DNA of 64,000 nucleotides from Actinomycetes bacterium (GTDB taxonomy: Bacteria; Actinomycetota; Coriobacteriia; Coriobacteriales; Eggerthellaceae): NCBI GenBank assembly GCA_023460315.1, contig JAEWQO010000126.1, positions 1-64,000 on the forward strand, given 5' to 3'. Under the pieces are notes generated by a model that ran no database searches, was not told the DNA's origin, and worked only from the letters and a program-made list of their open reading frames with translations. A program made the position numbers and the translations under genes. This document shows, one piece after another, positions 9,205-17,604 of the stretch. How positions within the stretch are numbered: the first letter of the stretch is position 1; every line of letters starts with the position of its first letter.

Positions 9205-10566
9205 ATGCCGGACTCTGACTACCTCTACGACCTCGAGGGCAACAAGATTCTCCCGAGCGGATCCTCGCAGTACAAGGCGGGGAAGGCCCTGCGCAAGACG
9301 TTGCCGCGCGAGGACCTCGGCATGTTTGAGGCGCTGCCGCGTGATCCGGTGAAGATTATCGCCGAACAGGATCGCCAGCGTCTTCCCGATCTGCGCCAGC
9401 TCAGGCACGCGCGCATGGCGCTGTCCCCCTTCTCGTTTTACCGCGGTTCGGCGCGCCTGATGGCCCATGACTTGGCTCAAGGGCCCACCACCGGCCTGAA
9501 TGCTGTGATATGCGGCGATGCCCATCTGAGCAATCTGGGTTTTTACGCCTCGCCCGAGCGTCGTCTCGTGTTTGATCTCAATGACTTCGATGAAGCCGCC
9601 GTCGGCTCCTGGGAATGGGACGTGAAGCGTCTTGTTACCAGCTTTGTCATCGGAGCTTTGGACCGGGGGTTCGAGCAGGAGTTTGTCGAGGCGATTGCGA
9701 CCGAATGCGCACAGAGCTATCGTGAGACCTTGCGCCTGCTTGCCACCAAGCCTGCGCTCGAACGGTTCTACTACAGCGTCGACAACGATGCGGCGTCACA
9801 CTTCGGGGTGTCGTCCACGAGGAACACGTTCTCGCGGGAGATGAACAAGGCATACCAACGCACGTCGGCCCAGGCGGTCGAGAAGATCACCGTCGAGGAC
9901 GAACTGGGGCGGCGCGTGTTTGTGGAGAATCCTCCGGTGCTCACCCATGTGGAGCCGGAAACCGAGCGGCGCATCAGGAAGGATGCCGAACGTTACTTGG
10001 CTTCGGCGAGTCCCGCAATCAGGCAGCTTGCATCAAAGTTCGTTCTGACCGATATCGCGAGGCGGGTGGTCGGCGTGGGCAGCGTGGGGACACGCTGCTA
10101 TATCGTCTTGTTGACGAGCGCTGAGCATGGATCTCTCATCCTGCAAGTCAAAGAGGCGACTCAATCTGTCGTCGCCGAGTTCGCGCCGAAGGCGGCGACC
10201 TACGACTCGAGCGCCATTTCCTACAGGAGCAATGGCGAGCGGGTCGTTGTCTGTCAGCAGATTCTGCAGGCGGTGTCCGATCCGTTCCTGGGATCGTTCG
10301 CCTCTCAAGGACACGACTATTATGTGCGCCAGTTTCGGGATATGAAGGGCTCGGTTGAACTTGAGCGTCTTTCGATCCGTGAGTATCTCATGTATGCCGA
10401 TGCCTGTGGCATTCTGCTCGCGCGGGCGCATGCCCAGAGCTTTCCTGTCCATTACGTTGCGGGTTATTTGGGAAAGGGCGACGTGTTTGACAAGGCCATG
10501 GTGAAATGGGGCACCAGCTATGCCAAGCAGGTCACCCAGGATTACGAACGGTTCAGTGCGTTGTGA
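9205..10566 (+). CDS. DUF2252 family protein
   Basis: A 453-aa protein of the DUF2252 family, which shows distant kinase-like features but whose biochemical role is not established. Typical motifs: SPFSFYRGSARLMAHDLA, ICGDAHLSNLGFY, FDLNDFDEAAVGSWEWDVKRL and, near the end, LARAHAQS. The GDAHLSN and DFDEA segments resemble the catalytic and metal loops of aminoglycoside-kinase-like folds. The ATG at 9205 follows GAGGAAGGA; the TTG at 9181 is less likely. It stands alone between two spacers. Confidence 0.85.
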   Translation: MPDSDYLYDLEGNKILPSGSSQYKAGKALRKTLPREDLGMFEALPRDPVKIIAEQDRQRLPDLRQLRHARMALSPFSFYRGSARLMAHDLAQGPTTGLNAVICGDAHLSNLGFYASPERRLVFDLNDFDEAAVGSWEWDVKRLVTSFVIGALDRGFEQEFVEAIATECAQSYRETLRLLATKPALERFYYSVDNDAASHFGVSSTRNTFSREMNKAYQRTSAQAVEKITVEDELGRRVFVENPPVLTHVEPETERRIRKDAERYLASASPAIRQLASKFVLTDIARRVVGVGSVGTRCYIVLLTSAEHGSLILQVKEATQSVVAEFAPKAATYDSSAISYRSNGERVVVCQQILQAVSDPFLGSFASQGHDYYVRQFRDMKGSVELERLSIREYLMYADACGILLARAHAQSFPVHYVAGYLGKGDVFDKAMVKWGTSYAKQVTQDYERFSAL

Positions 10567-11116
10567 AACCGGCGCCTACAATCGATGTACTCGCAGCAGA
10601 CCGTTCGATTGCCCTGCGAGATGGAGGTTGAGACTCAGAGGCCGCCGTCGACTGATGGCGCGCCCGGCAAATCGCGGCCGGCAAGTCGCGGCTGGCAAAG
10701 TTGTCGCGTGCGCGTGCCATGAAGCGTCGAGCCAGGAGACTGGATGCTGCGAAGGGTCGAAGGGACCCCAACGGGTAGGGTTTGCGATGGCTCGCAATCA
10801 GCGTGGAGTCAGGGCTGGCGCTCGTCGATGCCGCGAAGGGCCGAATTGGTAAGGTTTGCGATGGCAAATGTATGCAAAGTTTATCTCACTCTAGAGAAAT
10901 GCCAGTTCAAAGAGCTGTCAACTTTTCAATGGTTGCGAGCGCCTTCGCATTTCGGCCCTTCGCGGCATCCGGTGGTCTCGCAAATCGGCGTCGTGTGCAT
11001 CAGGCGCAACCAATTCTTGACAAAATGCAATCTCGATGCGGTTGCCGCGGCCTCCTCGTTCCCCCTAGGATGGATGTGACACACAGAGGTCAGGCAGGCG
11101 AGAGGAAGGTCGACGG
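10567..11116. repeat. Intergenic spacer with direct and inverted repeats
   Basis: No gene supported. GGTAGGGTTTGCGATGGC (10774-10791) recurs with one change at 10848-10865. GATGCCGCGAAGGGCCGAA (10827-10845) has a perfect inverted partner at 10951-10969, able to form a 19-bp stem across about 105 bp. Confidence 0.65.
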
Positions 11117-11617
11117 ATGAACGGCATGTTCACCCCCAACGAAGAGCGACTGCAGATGGACCAGGCGCGTCGGGCTAACCTGGCGAAAACGCGTCGTTGG
11201 CGTGCGGTGATGCTGTTCTGGACGTGGTTTCAGGCGCTTGGGGCCCTTCTCGGCGGCACCATGGGGATGCTCTACCCGCATGGCGAGTTCTATGGGGGAG
11301 AGTCGATGGTCGAGAGCCTGGGCAAGCTGCCCTTTTCCGACTCGGTGCTCAGCAGCATGTTTGTGCCGGCTTTGGCTCTGGCGGTGCTCATCGGAGTAGG
11401 GAACCTGGTAGCGGCGGTTCTCATCATGCGCCAGGTGAGGGCAGGCGCGGTGATTGCCTGTGCGGAGGGGCTGGTCATCGTCTGCTTCACTGTGGCTGAG
11501 ATCGCCATCCTTGGCAGCAACGTTCTCTCCTGGGTCTACTGCGTGTTCGGCATCGCCCAGTTTCTCTGCGGGCTGCGCTATTTCCGTTGCCTCGATGGGT
11601 GGCGGACGGGGAAGTAG
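11117..11617 (+). CDS. Small four-helix membrane protein, function unknown
   Basis: A 166-aa hypothetical protein. A charged N-terminus of about 28 residues (ending KTRRWR) precedes four hydrophobic segments (around residues 30-52, 75-100, 108-128 and 132-155). No conserved catalytic motif is visible. The start ATG follows AGGCGAGAGGAAGG with slightly long spacing; ATG 11126 is an alternative. The downstream cupin gene is separated by about 215 bp. Confidence 0.65.
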   Translation: MNGMFTPNEERLQMDQARRANLAKTRRWRAVMLFWTWFQALGALLGGTMGMLYPHGEFYGGESMVESLGKLPFSDSVLSSMFVPALALAVLIGVGNLVAAVLIMRQVRAGAVIACAEGLVIVCFTVAEIAILGSNVLSWVYCVFGIAQFLCGLRYFRCLDGWRTGK

Positions 11618-11833
11618 CCGAGGCGAGGGCGTTTTCCGTCGGGAAGGACGCCGGCGATGCCCTGCTGCCCCAAAGTCGGACGCGCCTCGTCCTTGAAAAC
11701 GTCTCCCGCGTCGAGCTGCATCCTTGTGCGCCGTTGTCGTGACGACAACGGTTGTCCCTCTCTTTGCGATGTCAGGCAAAAGGCGCTGTGCTGCGCGGTA
11801 CGATTGTGGCATCAGCACGGGGAAGGAGTCCTC

Positions 11834-12163
11834 ATGTCTTTGCGCAATCTGCCAACTGATGCGGCCGTGCCTTTGGCCTCCCTCGTGGAGGCGCATCCCG
11901 TTCAGGTGTCCAGCATGGCTCTTGCGGGAGGGGCCAACGTGGGCATCACGTTGCTGGCATTCGGCGACGGCGAGGGTGTGCGTGCGGAGGAATACTATGG
12001 GGACACGCTCTATTATCTGGTGGAAGGCAAGGCCGTGATCGCTTTGTCGAACTGTTCTGTGCCGATATGTGCTGGCGAAGTGTTCATGGTGCCGGCATAC
12101 GTGATGCATGATGTCGAAGCCGATGGGCCATTCAAGGTGCTGCAGATCACGGTGCCGGACTAA
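11834..12163 (+). CDS. Cupin-domain protein
   Basis: A 109-aa single-domain cupin. The first cupin motif is degenerate (EEYYGDTLYYLVEGKAVI) and the second reads AGEVFMVPAYVMHDVEA. The usual His residues of motif 1 are largely replaced by Tyr, leaving His in motif 2, so metal binding is uncertain. Such small cupins bind sugars, act as isomerases or sense ligands; no substrate is evident. The ATG at 11834 is preceded by GGAAGGAG. Confidence 0.75.
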   Translation: MSLRNLPTDAAVPLASLVEAHPVQVSSMALAGGANVGITLLAFGDGEGVRAEEYYGDTLYYLVEGKAVIALSNCSVPICAGEVFMVPAYVMHDVEADGPFKVLQITVPD

Positions 12164-12523
12164 GAAGGACCGAGAATGCTAGGCCTGTCTGCGCAGAAGA
12201 GGGGTGGGTTCGGCAGGGTCCTTGTCATGTGGCTGTGGCAAGGTGCCAGGGAACAGGTTTCCCGGCACAGGGGGCTTCGCCTTTGGTGCTGCCTTTCGTT
12301 TGCAAGAGGGGTGCAGGAGGGCATCCCTCTACGCCTATGAGGATGAGGCCGATTGCAAGAATGCGGGACGGCTTTCTCGATATGGCTGGGCGAGAACGTG
12401 CGGCTAAGAAGGATATCCTATGGGTGACGAGGTGTTTCCGAGTCGTCGCTTGCATTGCCTGTCAGGTGGTATTATCTTAATCATATATATTCTAGTTCTC
12501 CTATAAAGCGAGGTGCTCCTATT
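12164..12523. other. Intergenic spacer, no gene recognised
   Basis: About 360 bp without a credible coding region. The 3' part (12475-12510) becomes AT-rich and probably contains the promoter of the small gene at 12524. Confidence 0.5.
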
Positions 12524-12736
12524 ATGTACGGTCCGGTGACCAGCGATTCTTCGATGGCTGATGGAGAGATCAATCCAGGTGATATTTTACGCAGCGAATA
12601 CGGCAGAACGGTTCGCACGGTCCTGGCCGTCGAAGATGACAACGTCATTTTGAGAACACCTCGTGGAGCGGCTGATGCCATCAAGCTTGATGCTGCGAAG
12701 CGGTTTTGGAGAAAGATCGGCACAGAGGCAAAATAG
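12524..12736 (+). CDS. Small hypothetical protein (70 aa)
   Basis: A 70-residue acidic/basic mixed protein. An ordered-looking core from about residue 17 (INPGDILRSEYGRTVRTVLAV) could be a small beta-barrel with a C-terminal basic helix (KLDAAKRFWRKIG). No family is recognised. Support comes from an AGGTG ribosome site 8 nt before the ATG, the AT-rich upstream region, and a strong hairpin 30 bp after the stop. Confidence 0.6.
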   Translation: MYGPVTSDSSMADGEINPGDILRSEYGRTVRTVLAVEDDNVILRTPRGAADAIKLDAAKRFWRKIGTEAK

Positions 12737-12766
12737 CTAGGTGTCCTGACGGCGGGGGTTTTTCTT

Positions 12767-12799
12767 CTGCCTTGCCGGTTCAAACGAGCGGCAAGGCAG
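12767..12799 (+). terminator. Hairpin downstream of the 70-aa gene
   Basis: Perfect 11-bp stem (CTGCCTTGCCG / CGGCAAGGCAG) with an 11-nt loop. No U-tract follows on the plus strand, so it may be a stabilising or factor-assisted terminator rather than a classical intrinsic one. Confidence 0.45.
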
Positions 12800-12949
12800 G
12801 GCAGGCATCGCGGATGCCGATGTTGTGGGCCGGCTGCGTGGGGGACGTCAGCTGCTCTTGTTCTTGCGTGTTCGACGCGGGTGTTCGACGGAGCGGATGA
12901 AGATGAAAGCGATTGCGCCGGGCATCGATGGGGCGATGGCGGGTGAGAA

Positions 12950-12987
12950 GCGCACGGCGGCGCGGCGTATGTCGCGCCGCCGTGCGC
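12950..12987 (-). terminator. Strong hairpin just 3' of fabH
   Basis: Perfect 15-bp GC-rich stem (GCGCACGGCGGCGCG with its complement) and an 8-nt loop, starting 7 bp beyond the fabH stop. There is no U-run, but its position argues for transcript termination or 3'-end protection of fabH. Confidence 0.6.
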
Positions 12988-12993
12988 GAATTC

Positions 12994-14136
12994 CTAAGCT
13001 TCGAACAGCACGGCGCCCGAGGTGAAGCCGCCGCCAAACGCAACCAGCACCACCTTGTCGCCCGGCTTGATGCGTCCTGTGGCGCGGGCATCTGCCAGGG
13101 CCATGGGCACGCTTGCAGAGGAAGTGTTTCCCGTATGGGCAATGGAGAGCTGGAAGAAATCCATGGGCCGGTCGAGTTTCTTTGCCGCATACTTGATGAT
13201 GCGCTCGTTGGCCTGATGGGGAACGATGCAGGTCACCTCGTCGAGCGAAACGCCCGCTCTCTCAAGCACCCGGTTGACGGCTTCGTTCATGGCTTCGGCG
13301 GCAAATTTGAACACGCGGCGTCCGTCCATGCGCAGCGTCTGACGCGGTTTGCTTTCGCAGTCGGTTCCAGCTTCGTCGAGGTCAAGGATTGCGTCGATGT
13401 GGGCGGCTGCGGCATCGACTGTCGTTGCGGAATCGGGTGCGACTCCCTGGCTGTCAAACGGTTGAGGCACGTCAAACGATAGGGGACAGGTGAGCGCATT
13501 CGAGACGTCATCCTCGTTCGTGATGAAGGTGCCCAGAATTCCCCCGCGATTCTCATCCCATTCGAGCACTGCGGCACCGGCACCGTCGCCAAAAAGGACG
13601 CAGGTGTTGCGGTCCTTCCAATTCGTGACGCGGGTCAATCGCTCGGCTCCCACCACGAGCGCTCGGCGAATGGGATTGCGACGAGCTGCGCCGTCCGCCT
13701 TTGGGGCGGAGGCGGCCATCATGCTTTCTGCCACGGTCAGTCCATAGATGAAGCCCGTGCAGGCGGCGTTCACATCGAAGGCGATGGCATGGTTGAGGCC
13801 CAGACGCTTCCGCAGGAGTCCTGCCGCGGACGGGACCAAGGCATCGGGCGTGATGGTGGCGTAGACGATCAGGTCGATGCTTTCCGGTTCGATGCTGCGT
13901 TCTGACCATCCTTGGCCTTGGACGGCGTCAGCGTCGTCGTTTTCCCAACCAAGTGCCGTTCGAGCCGCTGCAGCGGCAAGATCCCCGGCGCTTTCCCGTA
14001 CCGCCACATGCCTACTGGAGATGCCGGTGCGGGTGACAATCCACTCGTCGTTCGTGTCTACAAGTGCCTCAAGTGCTGCGTTGTCGATTTCTAGGGCGGG
14101 GAGGGCCTTGCCACATCCGATGATCGCGCTTCCCAC
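12994..14136 (-). CDS. fabH: Beta-ketoacyl-ACP synthase III
   Basis: A 380-aa FabH that starts type II fatty acid synthesis by condensing acyl-CoA with malonyl-ACP. The active-site Cys126 lies in NAACTGFIYGL, the His in VPHQANERII and the Asn in HTGNTSSASVP, so the triad is intact. It is about 50-60 residues longer than typical FabH: one insertion falls near residues 63-84 and another in the middle (around the FDSQGVAPDSATTVDAA segment). It stands alone, with no other fab gene beside it. A palindromic operator-like site lies at its promoter. Confidence 0.92.
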   Translation of the reverse strand: MGSAIIGCGKALPALEIDNAALEALVDTNDEWIVTRTGISSRHVAVRESAGDLAAAAARTALGWENDDADAVQGQGWSERSIEPESIDLIVYATITPDALVPSAAGLLRKRLGLNHAIAFDVNAACTGFIYGLTVAESMMAASAPKADGAARRNPIRRALVVGAERLTRVTNWKDRNTCVLFGDGAGAAVLEWDENRGGILGTFITNEDDVSNALTCPLSFDVPQPFDSQGVAPDSATTVDAAAAHIDAILDLDEAGTDCESKPRQTLRMDGRRVFKFAAEAMNEAVNRVLERAGVSLDEVTCIVPHQANERIIKYAAKKLDRPMDFFQLSIAHTGNTSSASVPMALADARATGRIKPGDKVVLVAFGGGFTSGAVLFEA

Positions 14137-14231
14137 GTGAGCTCCGTTCCCGGCTTGTGCCTCTGCCGCCGAGTGTTCGGAATGCTGCGAGCTTTCGGCA
14201 GCGGCGTGGGCCGCTCAATACTGAGAAATAC

Positions 14232-14258
14232 TTAGGTAATCAAACTAAATGCATTATA
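14232..14258 (-). promoter_or_regulatory. fabH promoter -10 with overlapping TTAG-N9-CTAA palindrome
   Basis: On the minus strand a consensus TATAAT (14258-14253) lies about 115 bp before fabH. Immediately downstream is TTAG-N9-CTAA (14232-14248), placed around +1 to +20. The -35 is weak. Both geometry and half-sites resemble fatty-acid-synthesis repressor sites of the FapR/FabT type; the cognate regulator is not in this window. Confidence 0.45.
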
Positions 14259-15426
14259 CGGCACCGCGGCGACGGGGGGAAGAAACGCAAGTGACCTTCA
14301 CAAAGAGGAGCTTCTGACGCGTTTGGCACGGTGATTTCTGCAGGGTGCCGGGGGCGGTGCAGCCCTTTGCAGTTTGCTGAGCCGATCGGTGACGAGGCGG
14401 TTTCGCTGGGGAGGCCTCGGCAGCGTTTGGGGTAGGAGCATCTCATGGGGAAGAAGTTCGTTTTTCCTTGTTGCATCACCCATTTTCCCACTGTGCTCCG
14501 CTGGACTGGCGGTGTCTTGCTTTTTCGTGAAATTCCTGGGCGGTTTTGCCATGTCGTCTCTTTCGTGCGCGCCGCTTCGTCAGCGCCCAGCCGGCAAGGC
14601 CCAACGCTTCCGAGCAAACGCTTCGTCGGAGGCGCTCCAGGGGCGCCGCCCTCCCAAGGGGGCGGCCTAAAGGACAAGGCGTGCTGTCCCCGCCCTCCAT
14701 CGTTTCCGCCCTCCGCCGCCTCTGCTCCCCGTCGCTTCCTCCCGCGCCCGCCGCCGTCCACCTGCGCCGTGGCGGCGTCCGTCCCGGGACGGGGCAGGCC
14801 AAGTGCCGTTCCCCCGCGGGCGTTGGCGGGCCGGGTGCCGCTTGTCTGGGGACGTGGGTGGGCCGCGTGCCGCTCGTCCGGGGATAGGGGCCCGCCAAAT
14901 GACGCTCGTTTGGGGCGTGGGCGGGCCGGGGCCGCTCGCCCGGGGCGAGGGCAATGCAGGCGCCGTTCGGCCCCTGCCGGACCACTAGAAACAGCGAAGA
15001 GCCGGAATGTTTCACGTGAAACATTTGTTCCTTTTTGATACGGCAGGCAGAAGCGAGAGCCAAAGAATGCAAATCGAGGAATGGGGGAAAAGGCGACGCC
15101 GCGCGAACCAATCAAGTATGCCTCTTCGCATGGTTTGCGACGCATCTTTTCTTGTGCGCAGTTGTCGCGGGTATGTCCTTTGGGCATCTCAGCTCCTTCG
15201 CCCACCATCTTCGAACGACGGTTGCACAAGCATGAGGGTGCATGAGACTTTCCGACGGGCATCCGCTTTCCTCGCCCGCCCGCACGTCCCCTCAAGAGTC
15301 GATGTCGTGAAGGTGTCGTTCCACGCTTGTGCACGTTTGCTCCGTTTCTATCGGAGATAATGGGAGCAGACGAAAGGAGTCCTTCAGAGGCTCCGGGCCC
15401 GCTTTCCCGAAAGGAGTCTGCGAAGC
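14259..15426. other. Long low-complexity intergenic spacer
   Basis: More than 1.1 kb without a credible gene. 14700-14960 is a degenerate GC-rich array of GGGCGGGCCG/GTGCCGCTCGTC-like words in which every frame is open, so the overlapping ORFs are compositional artefacts. A perfect parS site sits at 15008-15023. Confidence 0.6.
15008..15023. promoter_or_regulatory. parS: parS centromere site 1
   Basis: TGTTTCACGTGAAACA, a perfect 16-bp palindrome identical to the bacterial chromosomal parS consensus bound by ParB. It lies in the non-coding spacer, as is usual for such sites. Confidence 0.9.
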
Positions 15427-15972
15427 ATGAAGACCCTTGTGCTTGTTTCACATCCTGATCTCGGTAAATCGATGACGAACAAGAGGTGGGTGGACGAGCT
15501 CCGGCGCTATCCCGATCGTTACACCGTCCATGAGATCAACGTGCTCTATCCTGATGGCGCGATTGATGTGGAGGCTGAGCAAAAGCTGGTCGAAGCCCAT
15601 GGCGCGCTGGTGTTGCAGTTTCCCATCTTCTGGTTTGGGTGTCCGCCGCTGATGAAGAAATGGCTTGACGATGTGCTTACCTACGGCTGGGCCTATGGGT
15701 CGAGGTCGGAGGGGTTGAGAGATCGCCCGGTGGCGTTGGCAGTTACGACGGGCATCAGGAAAAGCGACTATGGCCCGGATGGCGTCTATCGCTACACGCT
15801 CGAGGAATTCCTTTCTCCCTTCGAGGCCACCTTTCGTTACGCACGGGCGGACTATCGTCCCTGTTTTGCGTCCTATGGAACGGGCGGGGCTCCGACGGAC
15901 GAGGATCTTGATGCCGGTGTTCTAGCCTATCGCGCGTTTCTCGATGACTTGGAGGTTCCGGACGTCGGCTAA
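15427..15972 (+). CDS. NAD(P)H-dependent flavodoxin-fold oxidoreductase (KefF/YwrO type)
   Basis: A 181-aa protein of the flavodoxin_2/NQO1-like family, FMN-dependent quinone or nitro reductases in the cytosol. Visible motifs: the N-terminal strand and loop TLVLVSHPD, the QFPIFWFGCPPLMKKWLDDVL segment typical of the family, and VTTGIRKSDYG. Length fits the family. A GGAGTC-type ribosome site precedes the ATG. It is monocistronic, so a physiological partner cannot be deduced. Confidence 0.86.
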   Translation: MKTLVLVSHPDLGKSMTNKRWVDELRRYPDRYTVHEINVLYPDGAIDVEAEQKLVEAHGALVLQFPIFWFGCPPLMKKWLDDVLTYGWAYGSRSEGLRDRPVALAVTTGIRKSDYGPDGVYRYTLEEFLSPFEATFRYARADYRPCFASYGTGGAPTDEDLDAGVLAYRAFLDDLEVPDVG

Positions 15973-16400
15973 TTCCAAGGCTGCGGTGGTGGGGCGTTCG
16001 TTCCGCACCCGTTGCATCTGACGTCAGGCTCCCGAAATCCGGCACCCGGCATCAGCCATCGAATGCTTGCGCCTCCCGGCGCTCCTCTTTTGCTCGCAGA
16101 GTGCCCCGAGTAGGAGACGCCGGGTTTTGAGTGCCTGACGCGTCGGATGCCGAGTGCCGGGTGCCCCGAGCCCCGAGCCCCGGGTGCCGGACGCGCCGGA
16201 CGCCGGGTGCCTCGGACGCGTCGGATGCTGAGAGCGCCGAACGAAGATGCCGAGTGCCGACCGCCCCGAGCCCCCGGACGCCGACCGCGCCGATCGCTTT
16301 TCGACGCCTCCCCTGTTCTCCAAAGAAAGGACGTGCGCAACTCGCTTCTCCTGACTCCTTGCTGCGGCAGTGGGAATGCTGCGCGCTTGGGCGTGTTTTG
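15973..16400. repeat. Degenerate GC-rich repeat spacer
   Basis: Between two convergent genes; 16020-16310 consists of imperfect GCCGAGTGCCGGGTGCC / CCGGACGCG units related in style to those at 1-43 and 5117-5195. No gene and no clear terminator. Confidence 0.6.
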
Positions 16401-17177
16401 TCAGCGGAACCTGGCTGCGTTTGCAAGGGCCCTGAACAGGGGCGCATTGTTTGCCAGATACTCGGGATGCCATTGGACGCCCACGAAGAATCGCCGTGTT
16501 GGATCCTCGATCCCCTCGATGATGCCGTCCTCGCTCAGGGCGGAGACGACGAGGCCGGGAGCGAGGATGTCGATTGCCTGATGATGCATGGAGTTGACCG
16601 CGAGAGGGCACGTCGGGTCGCCATTCTCGACTGCCGCTGCGCGGCATGTTCCGTGGATGGTGGCCCGTTCGGTGTCCGGCTTGCAGAGCGCTCGCCCCAC
16701 GATGCTGTTCCGCCCGACCGAAATGCGCTGATGCGCGGTCTGGTACGGAGGGTCCTGCTGATGGTCCACGGCGGTCAATCCGCCTGCCTTCATGTCCTGG
16801 TGCAGCGTGCCGCCGCGGGCGACGTTCATCACCTGCATGCCGCGGCAGATGCCCAGGATGGGGAGGTCGTGGTCATACGCCAGGCGGGTGAGGGCGATTT
16901 CCAGGGCATCGCGGGTCCGCGAGACGTGAATTGTCTGAGGCAGACGAGCGGCATTGCCGTAGAGAGCGGGCTCGATATCCCCGCCGCCCGAGAGCACGAG
17001 CGCATCGACATGCTCGATGACTGCACGCGCGGCGGCGACGTTGGCCGCGTCGTCACCGGGGACGGACGGAATGAGCACAGGCGCGGCTCCGACGGCTGTG
17101 AGGTGCTCAAGGTACTCGACGTTGACGCGTTCTGACCCGTTGTCTTCGTCGAAGGTGGTCGTGATGCCGATGAGCAT
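16401..17177 (-). CDS. Class I glutamine amidotransferase-like hydrolase, peptidase C26 (PuuD-like)
   Basis: A 258-aa gamma-glutamyl-gamma-aminobutyrate hydrolase-like protein. The nucleophile elbow is GICRGMQVMNV; the catalytic His is in QWHPEY, with Glu two residues later. GGGDIEPALYG forms the oxyanion region. The family cleaves gamma-glutamyl amide bonds, for example in the putrescine pathway, but no puu genes are nearby. The ATG at 17177 is chosen because the conserved fold begins at LIGITTTF and GAAGGAG lies upstream; the 95 residues available further upstream have no family match. Confidence 0.86.
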   Translation of the reverse strand: MLIGITTTFDEDNGSERVNVEYLEHLTAVGAAPVLIPSVPGDDAANVAAARAVIEHVDALVLSGGGDIEPALYGNAARLPQTIHVSRTRDALEIALTRLAYDHDLPILGICRGMQVMNVARGGTLHQDMKAGGLTAVDHQQDPPYQTAHQRISVGRNSIVGRALCKPDTERATIHGTCRAAAVENGDPTCPLAVNSMHHQAIDILAPGLVVSALSEDGIIEGIEDPTRRFFVGVQWHPEYLANNAPLFRALANAARFR

Positions 17178-17604
17178 GGGAACGGAAGCTCCTTCCTTGC
17201 CTGTTCGTGTGCAGCCGCGGCCGATAATCTCTTCATGCAGGGGGACAGGGAGTGGCATCCCACCCGCAGGGTATAACAAGAGGCCGTGCAACAGGAAGAA
17301 AATGACCGATATGTCCATATTCGGCTCATTTTCGCGCCTCCGGCAACTATCGGGCTTTTGGTCCGCCCAGGCTCTTTTGGCGGGCTTCAAGGGTCTGCCG
17401 AGGGCCGTTGGGCTGCTCCTGACGGACCGGATTGCATTCGTCGAGTCCCTTGCATGCCGCACGGTCAGGATAGTTTCCTCACATTCTTCTCATGTCAGCA
17501 AAAGGTCGGGGAACAGAACGGGTCCAGGTCCCTTTTTGGCATGCTTTTTGCTTGAAGCATATTTGAAGTCAAATTGCGCAATCGGAAAGCGAGGAGGAAG
17601 GCCA
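17178..17604. other. Divergent intergenic region with sigma-54 promoter P1
   Basis: About 430 bp between the C26 hydrolase and the first CoA-transferase. An open frame continuous with the CoA-transferase crosses it but lacks family similarity. It should contain the activator-binding sites for the P1 promoter at 17537-17552; none could be defined by eye. Confidence 0.5.
17537..17552 (+). promoter_or_regulatory. Sigma-54 promoter P1
   Basis: TGGCATGCTTTTTGCT: the -24 GG (17538-17539) and -12 GC (17550-17551) are separated by exactly 10 bp, as required for RpoN promoters. It lies 52 bp before the first CoA-transferase start. Confidence 0.82.

Noticed and set aside
15007..15360. 117-aa ORF starting MFHVKH
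   Set aside because: Its start codon lies in the parS palindrome and the sequence has no domain; MFHVKH is a common artefact of parS translation.
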